The position numbers and the translations under genes are program-made. A stretch of 5,027 bases of DNA from NCBI GenBank assembly GCA_035307785.1, contig DATGHS010000189.1, forward strand, positions 1 to 5,027, written 5' to 3'. Positions 1-5,027 of this stretch are shown piece after piece. Position 1 is the first letter of the stretch. The number at the start of each line of letters is the position of its first letter. The stretch is from DATGHS01 sp035307785 (GTDB taxonomy: Bacteria > Planctomycetota > Planctomycetia > Gemmatales > Gemmataceae). A model generated the notes under the pieces. It ran no database searches. It saw only the letters and a list, made by a program, of their open reading frames with translations, and had not been told where the DNA came from.

Positions 1-57
1 AATGCAACACCCGCAAAAAAATCTCGCCGTCGCAAGCAGGCCCGGCAGCGCCGGAAA

Positions 58-97
58 CGTGTTACACCGTGTTACAGAACTGCTACAGAATGTCACA
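58..97. repeat. Short tandem TGTYAC motifs with about 10-bp period
   Basis: CGTGTTACA occurs at 58-66 and again at 68-76, a 10-bp period equal to about one helical turn. A related TACAGAA unit repeats at 73-79 and 84-90, and TGTCAC follows at 91-96. GTGTTACAC is itself a GTGT/ACAC inverted repeat around a central T. Tandem sites on one helix face are typical of DNA-binding protein sites, but no regulator is identified. The same TGTCAC core recurs inside the palindrome at 634-652. Confidence 0.35.
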
Positions 98-299
98 CCC
101 GCAAAAGATTTTTGCCTGCTGAGCATTCGCGGACATCCGAAGTTTCGCAGCAGTTCCTCCATTACTTCCTTTCATCCGTCGCATTTTGGATCGTACACTC
201 GTGCGGCGGCGGATCGCCCGCCGCGGTGGCCACTCGCCCAAAATACGAAGAAAAGGTCCAGAACCACCATGCGTACCAACAAGAGCCCCAGCAACCGCC

Positions 300-458
300 C
301 CGCTCAAGGCGCCGCCCCGAGCACCGCTCAACGCTCAATTAGCTCAAATTGTGCGAAGGCGCACTGCGCACACTCGGAACGCGACTTCTGCAAACGACTT
401 ACGGCCGCTCGCATGAGCGCGCGAGCGCGCACCTTGAGCGGATTTGAGCTATTGAGTT
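300..458. repeat. Cluster of direct and inverted GCTCAA-type heptamers
   Basis: Four copies of (C/A)GCTCAA lie at 301-307, 325-331, 332-338 and 341-347. About 90 bp later come three inverted copies: TTGAGCG at 434-440, TTGAGCT at 444-450 and TTGAGTT at 452-458. Exact 10-bp complementarity joins 300-309 to 432-441 and 340-349 to 442-451, and 334-338 also pairs with 452-456. Between the arms sit smaller hairpins, GTGCG/CGCAC (351-355/360-364, loop AAGG) and GCTCGC/GCGAGC (407-412/421-426). The arrangement could fold as a branched RNA or present multiple protein sites. No known RNA family is recognised. Confidence 0.45.
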
Positions 459-560
459 GGGACAGTCAACCACAACAGCGGCGGATCATCAGTCACCATC
501 TCAATCACCGTCATAGTGACCTTCACCATCTACCTCACTTGTATCCATTTGTATCAATGT

Positions 561-581
561 GTGCGCAGGCGCCGTGCGCAC
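561..581. repeat. GC-rich 7-bp hairpin
   Basis: GTGCGCA at 561-567 pairs perfectly with TGCGCAC at 575-581 around a 7-nt loop. No T run follows on either strand, so it does not look like an intrinsic terminator. Just upstream, TTGTATC repeats at 539-545 and 549-555, again with a 10-bp period. The function is unknown. Confidence 0.4.
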
Positions 582-633
582 GCCGCAAGCGGCGGCAAAT
601 CAAGAACTTGCGGCGAGGCCCACAGTGGCGCGC

Positions 634-652
634 TTTGTCACCTGGTTACAAA
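634..652. promoter_or_regulatory. Operator-like 19-bp near-palindrome
   Basis: TTTGTCACC and GGTTACAAA form 9-bp half-sites about the central T at 643, with a single mismatched pair (639/647). This dyad geometry suits a homodimeric helix-turn-helix repressor or activator. It covers the -35 element of one candidate promoter and lies 56 bp upstream of the -35 of the other. I infer that it regulates the MFS gene at 881. No regulator gene is present in the window to confirm this. Confidence 0.4.
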
Positions 653-662
653 AAGATACTGT
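635..662 (+). promoter_or_regulatory. Candidate sigma70-type promoter (distal)
   Basis: TTGTCA at 635-640 (five of six to consensus) is followed after 16 bp by TACTGT at 657-662, which keeps the key first T, A and last T. The -35 lies within the palindrome at 634-652, so a bound regulator would block or recruit polymerase here. It would give a leader of roughly 210 nt before the MFS start. This is a consensus match only. Confidence 0.25.
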
Positions 663-707
663 TTGCCGCCGAGCGACGCAGACCTTTTCTGGCACCCAAT
701 CTTGGGA

Positions 708-736
708 TTGACACTGTGGGAAAGCGGCATTATTTC
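708..736 (+). promoter_or_regulatory. Candidate sigma70-type promoter (proximal) for the MFS gene
   Basis: A perfect TTGACA at 708-713 is followed, after 17 bp, by TATTTC at 731-736. The -10 matches only in its first three bases. Overlapping and just ahead of the -35 is a small dyad: CCCAA/TTGGG at 695-699/702-706, alternatively CAATC/GATTG at 697-701/706-710. That dyad could be an operator. Transcription would begin near 743, giving a leader of about 138 nt. Confidence 0.35.
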
Positions 737-860
737 CGACTGTTTGGCCGGCTCTCGCTTCCCCGGCACGGCATTCGACCTGACGGTCCGCCTACGAACC
801 TGTGCCGGTGCGGATGCGCGTTAGCGCCAAAGATGAGGTATTCGATGCGTAAGATAGATT

Positions 861-872
861 GGAAGGGAAGGG
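861..872 (+). promoter_or_regulatory. Ribosome binding site fixing the MFS start at 881
   Basis: The purine-rich run GGAAGGGAAGGG ends 8 nt before the ATG at 881, a good Shine-Dalgarno match and spacing. The earlier in-frame ATGs at 833 and 845 lie upstream of this run and lack such a site. They would also add a charged segment that MFS proteins of this type do not need. Confidence 0.6.
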
Positions 873-880
873 CTGTGTTC

Positions 881-2218
881 ATGAGCGTGTTGAGCAACTT
901 CAAGCCCCTGGTGCGCTCGCTGGCGCACCGGAACTTCCGACTCTTCGTCGTCGGGCAGGGCATTTCGCTCATCGGCACCTGGATGCAGCAAATCGCCATG
1001 GCTTGGCTCGTTTACCGACTCACCAATTCCGCCTTCCTGCTCGGCCTCGTCGGTTTCGCGGGACAGATCCCCACTTTCTTCCTGGCGCCGATTGCCGGGG
1101 TGGTGAGCGACCGGGCGAAGCGGCGGCCCCTGCTGCTGATCACGCAATCGCTGGCCATGTTACAGGCTTTCTTGCTGTCAGCGCTCACACTTACCGGCTT
1201 GATCTCGGTCTGGCAATTGGTGCTGTTGAGCGTGGTACTGGGGATCGTGAACACGTTCGACATGACGATCCGGCAATCATTCATGATGGAGATGGTGCCA
1301 GACCAGAAGGATCTGGCTAATGCCATTGCCCTCAATTCGACGCTGGTGAACCTCACACGGCTGATCGGCCCTTCGATTGCCGGGCTTACCATCGCGCTGA
1401 CCGGCGAAGGCATCTGTTTTCTGCTGAATGGGATAAGCTATCTGGCGGTCTTGTGGGCGCTCGTGGCCATGAAGGTTCCGGCCGCCATTAAACGTGAGCA
1501 TCCGCACTGGGTCCGCGGCATCATGGCCGGATTTGTATACACCTTCGGGTTCGCGCCGGTGCGAGCGCTCATTTTGTTGTTGTCGGTGATCGGTTTCATG
1601 GCCGCGCCGTATGCCGTGCTCCTGCCGGTGTTTGCATCGGACGTGCTGCACGGCAATGCCAGTACCCTGGGCTTCCTCACGGCCGCAGCCGGTGTCGGCG
1701 CCTTGGCCGGAACGATCTATCTCGCCAGCCGCGAGGGGCTGCGCGGGGCGGGCACGCTCATCGCCGTCTGCGCGGCCGCGTTGGGAGTCGCGCTGGTCAT
1801 GTTTGCCCTGTCGCAAAACCTGGCCGTAACGCTGGCAGCGCTATTCGTGATTGGTTTCGCGCAAATGGTGCTGATGGCCGGCAGCAACACGGTGTTGCAA
1901 ACACTGGTGGAAGAAGAAATGCGCGGCCGCGTGATGAGCTTTTACACGCTGGCCCTGATGGGCATCGCCCCCTTGGGGGGATTGTTGGCCGGAATAATGG
2001 CCGATTACATTGGCGCGCCCAAGGCGGTGTTGCTCGGTGCGCCCTTCTGCTTGCTCGGCGCTGCCGTATTTGCCCGAAAACTGCCGTATCTGCGTGAAAA
2101 AGCGCGCGCGGTCATGGAGATTCGGCGGCAGAACCTGGCAGCCATTCCGATGGAGAATGCTATGGAGCCGCTGGTTTCAGCGCAAGAGCTGGATCGGCTC
2201 GGTGCGCCGCAGCGATAG
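881..2218 (+). CDS. MFS transporter, MFS_3/EntS-like
   Basis: Probable inner-membrane secondary transporter of 445 residues, normal length for a 12-helix major facilitator. Hydrophobic segments run from about residue 20 to 398. The family loop motif between helices 2 and 3 is clear at 73-82 (G-x3-SDR-x-KRR, with Asp77). An N-T-F-D-x3-R stretch at 124-131 and RGRVMS at 348-353 before the last helices match the MFS_3/EntS-like exporters. By family this suggests proton-driven efflux of a drug, siderophore or other small molecule, but the substrate is not readable. The start at 881 is chosen for its Shine-Dalgarno run and because MSVLSNFKPLVRSLAHRNFR is a typical N-terminus. The frame is open far upstream, so an automatic caller may over-extend it. 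The hydrophilic tail (399-445) ends in an antisense overlap with the permease gene: residues 433-445 and the stop lie opposite the last codons of that gene. Confidence 0.9.
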   Translation: MSVLSNFKPLVRSLAHRNFRLFVVGQGISLIGTWMQQIAMAWLVYRLTNSAFLLGLVGFAGQIPTFFLAPIAGVVSDRAKRRPLLLITQSLAMLQAFLLSALTLTGLISVWQLVLLSVVLGIVNTFDMTIRQSFMMEMVPDQKDLANAIALNSTLVNLTRLIGPSIAGLTIALTGEGICFLLNGISYLAVLWALVAMKVPAAIKREHPHWVRGIMAGFVYTFGFAPVRALILLLSVIGFMAAPYAVLLPVFASDVLHGNASTLGFLTAAAGVGALAGTIYLASREGLRGAGTLIAVCAAALGVALVMFALSQNLAVTLAALFVIGFAQMVLMAGSNTVLQTLVEEEMRGRVMSFYTLALMGIAPLGGLLAGIMADYIGAPKAVLLGAPFCLLGAAVFARKLPYLREKARAVMEIRRQNLAAIPMENAMEPLVSAQELDRLGAPQR

Positions 2219-3301
2219 CAATGCTACCAGGCCGGCAGCAAAAACCATCACGAGGATCACGGCAGCGGAGGCCAGGCGCAGCCACCAATTCATGTAAGGA
2301 TGTGCCCCCATGCGGTCAGCCAGCCAGACCATGCCTTCCATCAAGACCAGCCCGAGAAGCACGCCGGCCACGCCAATGATGCTGGCCTGATACATCACGA
2401 AACGCATGATCCGCGCCAGCGGCGCGCCCAGTGCGCGGAGCAACGCCAGTTCGCGCGATAAGGCCAAGGTCGCTGAGTAAAGCGTCTGCGTGGCGATCAC
2501 GCCGCCCACGAACAAGCCTAACAGCGCCACGAAGCCAACCGCCAGGCCGGCTTTGGTCATGATCAGCCAGTACCAGCGCGACTTGTCGGAAAACTCCTGA
2601 GACGAGTACACGGCAATCTCCGGCTCGCCTTGCAGGCTGCGCAGCGCTTCGGGCACCAATTCCGGCGAGCGGCAGCGCGCCAGAATGAAGGTCACGCTGC
2701 CTGAATTGATCGCCGTGTAATACAGGCATTTCCGGGCCGTCTCCAGCGAGCAGAGAATGTATGGCCCCGTCACGCTGGTCATGCCCTTCGTAAAGCCGAC
2801 GACCCGCACGCGCTTGCCAGCAATTTCGCCCACGTCGCCAACCTTGTGAACACCGAGCCGCTGGCGCTCACGGTAGTCGATCACCACACTGCCCAACTCG
2901 GTGAGCAGCACGCGCTGTTCGGGCGTCAGCATTTTCACTGGGCCCATACTGCTGTCGGAGACATTGAACCCCAGCATCACGGTCAGTGCGTTGCCGCTTT
3001 CAGGGCTGTGCCAGGTGGTGTAGTGCATGATCACTTCGTCGGTGGCCACCACGCCGGGCGCGTCCCAAACCCGGTTCACCCAATCGCGCGAGATGGGTGC
3101 GGCCAGATCGCACGAAGGCGTGTCGTGCGACGTCACCCAGATTTCGGCGGTCGATTTATCAATAGGCGTGCTCACGAGCGAAATGAGGCCGATCATGACC
3201 CCGAATTGCAAGCCCATGAGGGCGGTGCCGGCGGCGACCACCAGAATGGCCGCCAGATAGCGGCGAAACTCAAACCAGACAACCGTGAGTGCGTAGAGCA
3301 T
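2177..3301 (-). CDS. ABC transporter permease, FtsX/DevC (MacB-like) family
   Basis: Inner-membrane permease of 374 residues. It has one N-terminal membrane helix (about 16-42), a large periplasmic domain (about 45-245), then three helices (about 246-273, 305-328 and 343-364). This four-helix plan is the FtsX/MacB/DevC type VII ABC architecture. The cytoplasmic segment after helix 2, RELALLRALGA at 283-293, is the conserved FtsX coupling region, and the tail RRTEPIQLLR is a typical FtsX end. The family transmits ATPase movement to the periplasm rather than forming a classical channel. Four cysteines (64, 184, 192, 210) all lie in the periplasmic domain. The gene follows the adaptor gene after 20 bp, without a visible Shine-Dalgarno; a hairpin sits in the gap, suggesting translational coupling. 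It resembles cyanobacterial DevC, but the cargo is unknown. Confidence 0.9.
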   Translation of the reverse strand: MLYALTVVWFEFRRYLAAILVVAAGTALMGLQFGVMIGLISLVSTPIDKSTAEIWVTSHDTPSCDLAAPISRDWVNRVWDAPGVVATDEVIMHYTTWHSPESGNALTVMLGFNVSDSSMGPVKMLTPEQRVLLTELGSVVIDYRERQRLGVHKVGDVGEIAGKRVRVVGFTKGMTSVTGPYILCSLETARKCLYYTAINSGSVTFILARCRSPELVPEALRSLQGEPEIAVYSSQEFSDKSRWYWLIMTKAGLAVGFVALLGLFVGGVIATQTLYSATLALSRELALLRALGAPLARIMRFVMYQASIIGVAGVLLGLVLMEGMVWLADRMGAHPYMNWWLRLASAAVILVMVFAAGLVALLSLRRTEPIQLLR

Positions 3302-3308
3302 GAAAGCA

Positions 3309-3325
3309 ATAGCAAGAAATGCTAT
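3309..3325 (-). promoter_or_regulatory. Intercistronic hairpin covering the adaptor stop and the permease leader
   Basis: ATAGCA and TGCTAT form a perfect 6-bp stem with a 5-nt loop. On the - strand the adaptor TAG stop (3322-3324) lies in the 5' arm, and the 3' arm ends 7 nt before the permease ATG. No AGGAGG-like sequence is present. Ribosomes ending on the adaptor would open the stem, so I infer translational coupling or re-initiation. The stem is AT-rich and weak, and no T run follows, so it is not a terminator. Confidence 0.4.
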
Positions 3326-4440
3326 GGAGCGGGTGAGCCATGGAAGATCACGCGCACGCGCTGGCCGATCATCGGCTCCGGCTGCGGTTTGTCAAGCACC
3401 ACGACGCATTCCATCACGCGCACGTCGCGAAACGCCATCGCGTCGCTGGGCTTTTGCCGCGGCGGGCGAATCCACCGGCCGCACGATTGCACCGTGCCCT
3501 TCCAGGTCGGTTTGTCCACGCGGTCGTCGTACACATCGCAGGCCATGCCGTCCTTGACCCGGTAGACGTAGCGCTGTTCGATCTCGCAGCGGACAATCCA
3601 GTCCTTGTCGGGCCGAAACCAGATGGCCGGAACGTCCCGCAAGCCATTCCAGACTTGGCCCTGCGCAGCATAGATTTGCAAGACCACGCCGGGTACTGGA
3701 GCGGTGACTGTGCAATTCTTCCGAACGGTTTGTGCTTCGAGCAGCATGGCGTCTGCTGTGGCCTTTTCATCCTGGGCGGCATGCACCGCAAGCTGCGGAT
3801 CGGTGGCTTCAAGTTGCTTTAACTGCGAGTTCGCTTTGTCCAGATCCTTCTCGGAAGCTTTGATTAGGTTCTCCGCGCGGCTCAAATCCAATTTGTCTTT
3901 GGTCCCTGCTTCAACAAGTTTTTTCAGCAGTTGGACTTCGTCCCTTGCCGCATTGAGTCGATCTTGCATTGCGCCGACGGCAAATCGCGCTTGCTCGACT
4001 TCCTTTTGGTAATTGCGGGCGCTTTGCTGCGCGACCTCGACCTTGGTCTGCGCAGCCCCAACGGCCGCTCTCGCCTTCTCCACCGCCGCGTTAGCGTGCG
4101 TGGGATCGAGCTCAATCAACGGTGCATTCGCCGTTACGCGTTCACCTTCCTGGACCACTATGCGCGTGATGACCCCTTGTTGTGCGGGGGAAAGCGGCAG
4201 CGGTCCGCCGAGAACATCGATATCACCGGACACAGTCAGCACCGAATTGGGCGGCACGTCGGCCTTATCGGCGTCCGCCATGCTGCTGCTGTGTTGAGGC
4301 CCGCCGAATACGCCGCCGTGTGCCAGCAGAACGCCGGCCAGCGTACCGGCTACGAGGGCAAACACCACCGCTAGTACGAGCACCAGGAGCACGCGCCGAT
4401 AAGTCATAACGGGTCGCCGTCTCTGGATCGGTGGGGCCAT
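3322..4440 (-). CDS. HlyD/MacA/DevB-type periplasmic adaptor (membrane fusion protein)
   Basis: Adaptor of 372 residues from the chosen start. It has an Arg-rich N-terminus and one membrane anchor (about 18-39). The first half of the lipoyl/barrel-sandwich domain is at about 72-111 (with GVITRIVVQEGERV), followed by a long helical hairpin at about 115-239 rich in Ala, Gln, Lys and Glu. The second lipoyl half is at 244-265 (TVTAPVPGVVLQIYAAQGQV) and a beta-barrel region runs to the end. By family it bridges the inner-membrane ABC complex to a TolC-like channel. The ATG at 4440 lies 25 bp after the ATPase stop; the ATG at 4407 (361 residues, starting MTYRRVLLVLV) is equally possible, as neither has a well-spaced Shine-Dalgarno. 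An in-frame ATG at 4536 would overlap the ATPase and is unlikely. Five cysteines (243, 285, 301, 320, 345) are unusual for this family. Confidence 0.88.
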   Translation of the reverse strand: MAPPIQRRRPVMTYRRVLLVLVLAVVFALVAGTLAGVLLAHGGVFGGPQHSSSMADADKADVPPNSVLTVSGDIDVLGGPLPLSPAQQGVITRIVVQEGERVTANAPLIELDPTHANAAVEKARAAVGAAQTKVEVAQQSARNYQKEVEQARFAVGAMQDRLNAARDEVQLLKKLVEAGTKDKLDLSRAENLIKASEKDLDKANSQLKQLEATDPQLAVHAAQDEKATADAMLLEAQTVRKNCTVTAPVPGVVLQIYAAQGQVWNGLRDVPAIWFRPDKDWIVRCEIEQRYVYRVKDGMACDVYDDRVDKPTWKGTVQSCGRWIRPPRQKPSDAMAFRDVRVMECVVVLDKPQPEPMIGQRVRVIFHGSPAP

Positions 4441-4465
4441 CGTAGCGATGCCATTGTCCCCCAAA

Positions 4466-5027
4466 TCACTTCTCCGTAAGGTGTCCATCTTCAATGTGCA
4501 AGACGCGGTCGCACCGGTCCGCAATCCTCGGATCATGCGAAACCATCAGCACGGTGGCGCCGTCCTCGTGCGCGGCGCCGGCCAGCATATCGAACACGCC
4601 GCGGCCATTGTGTTCCCAGTCGAGCGCGGCCGTTGGCTCGTCGGCGAAGATCACCCGGGGACGTTTCGCCATCGCTCGGGCCACCGCCACGCGCTGCTTC
4701 TCGCCGCCGGAAAGCTCATTGGGCCGCGAGCGCAAATGATCTTGTAAGCCCACGCGCACCAAGGTTTCGCGCACCTGGGAGCGGATCTCCTGGGTCGGCA
4801 AGTCGGAGGCCCATTCCAGGGCGATCCGCAACTGTTGTTCCGCCGTCAGGGCCGGCATCAGGTTGCATTGCTGGAAGATAAATCCACAATGCCGGCGACG
4901 CATTTCATCGCGATCGCGCTCGGTAAAATGCGGCCCCCAAACATCGCTACCAAGCAAATGCACTTCGCCATTATCGGGATGTAGCAGGCCGGCCATGATG
5001 GCCAGTAAGGTAGACTTTCCGCTGCCG
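4466..5027 (-). CDS. ABC transporter ATP-binding protein, LolD/MacB/DevA type (5' partial)
   Basis: The 3' part of an ABC ATPase gene; 187 codons are whole in the window, including the stop. The first visible residues are GSGKSTLLAI, the end of Walker A, so the start codon and roughly the first 40 residues lie beyond the right edge. Then come the Q-loop region FIFQQCNLMPAL, the signature LSGGEKQRVAVARAMA, Walker B RVIFADEPTAALD and the switch histidine in VLMVSHDPRIAD. All catalytic motifs are intact. The family hydrolyses ATP on the cytoplasmic face to drive a mechanotransmitting FtsX-type permease, such as lipoprotein release by LolCDE or glycolipid export by DevBCA. It is first of the visible genes in the operon, 25 bp ahead of the adaptor. 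Trp follows the Walker B D-loop Asp, where smaller residues are usual. Confidence 0.93.
   Translation of the reverse strand, partial: GSGKSTLLAIMAGLLHPDNGEVHLLGSDVWGPHFTERDRDEMRRRHCGFIFQQCNLMPALTAEQQLRIALEWASDLPTQEIRSQVRETLVRVGLQDHLRSRPNELSGGEKQRVAVARAMAKRPRVIFADEPTAALDWEHNGRGVFDMLAGAAHEDGATVLMVSHDPRIADRCDRVLHIEDGHLTEK

Larger units (their letters stand above)
1..880. other. Long 5' non-coding region upstream of the MFS gene
   Basis: No recognisable gene lies here. One + strand frame (from the ATG at 3) stays open through the whole stretch and runs into the MFS gene. Its translation is rich in His, Arg, Ser, Pro and Cys, has no hydrophobic core pattern or known motif, and looks like non-coding sequence read through. 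The stretch holds short direct repeats (a 12-mer ACACCCGCAAAA at 7-18 and 95-106), a cluster of GCTCAA motifs, GC-rich hairpins, a 19-bp near-palindrome and two possible promoters, listed separately. I infer a leader/regulatory region, possibly including decayed gene sequence. A small lineage-specific gene cannot be excluded, for example from the ATG at 269, but nothing positive supports one. Confidence 0.6.

Noticed and set aside
7..106. 12-bp direct repeats (7-18 and 95-106) as target-site duplications of a mobile element
   Set aside because: The 88-bp interval has no terminal inverted repeats or transposase, and 12 bp is weak evidence.
101..115. GCAAAA/TTTTGC hairpin as a terminator of an upstream gene
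   Set aside because: The stem is short and AT-rich with a 3-nt loop, and no T run follows it.
300..458. CRISPR array
   Set aside because: The repeats are only 7 bp, unevenly spaced and in both orientations, with no spacer pattern and no cas genes.
1277..1816. 179-codon open frame on the - strand
   Set aside because: It lies wholly inside the MFS gene and its translation is Arg/Gln/Gly-rich without structure; it is a shadow.
2..2218. A single 738-residue protein from the first ATG
   Set aside because: The first 293 residues have no protein-like pattern, while residues after position 881 form a complete MFS transporter with its own ribosome site.
2846..3565. 239-codon open frame on the + strand
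   Set aside because: It is antisense to the permease and adaptor, His/Arg-rich, with no motif; it is a shadow of real - strand genes.
3340..3822. 160-codon open frame on the + strand inside the adaptor gene
   Set aside because: It is antisense to a well-supported coding region with no domain pattern of its own.
3322..4536. Adaptor start at 4536 (404 residues)
   Set aside because: The extra N-terminal part up to 4466 is the ATPase coding sequence read in another frame, giving a 71-bp overlap. The membrane anchor begins well after it.

Overview
The window is moderately GC-rich bacterial DNA. It holds one MFS transporter gene on the + strand, facing three genes of a MacB/DevBCA-type tripartite ABC exporter on the - strand. 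Export machinery with a periplasmic adaptor implies a Gram-negative (diderm) envelope. The style of the FtsX permease, the HlyD adaptor and the LolD/DevA-like ATPase, and the loosely packed 5' region, suggest a planctomycete or similar environmental diderm. That placement is an impression from sequence style, not a database result.

Layout. Positions 1-880 hold no gene I can support. This stretch carries short repeats, inverted repeats, an operator-like 19-bp palindrome (634-652) and two candidate sigma70-type promoters, probably serving the MFS gene. Positions 881-2218 (+) encode a 445-residue major facilitator of the MFS_3/EntS-like type. Positions 2177-3301 (-) encode an FtsX/DevC-type permease, 3322-4440 (-) an HlyD-type membrane fusion protein, and 4466-5027 (-) the ATPase. 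The ATPase is cut by the right edge inside its Walker A motif.

The three - strand genes lie 20-25 bp apart in the order ATPase, adaptor, permease and are almost certainly one operon, whose promoter lies beyond the right edge. The ATPase and permease would form the inner-membrane engine, and the adaptor would bridge the periplasm to an outer-membrane channel not encoded here. The substrate cannot be read from the sequence. The MFS gene converges on the operon and overlaps the permease 3' end by 42 bp. A functional link between the two is not shown.

I found no mobile element, CRISPR array, tRNA or rRNA. The gene content is ordinary and no previously undescribed system is evident. The points most worth a second look are the repeat-rich upstream region, the codon-registered convergent overlap, the hairpin where the permease Shine-Dalgarno should be, and the altered tip motif and many cysteines in the adaptor.
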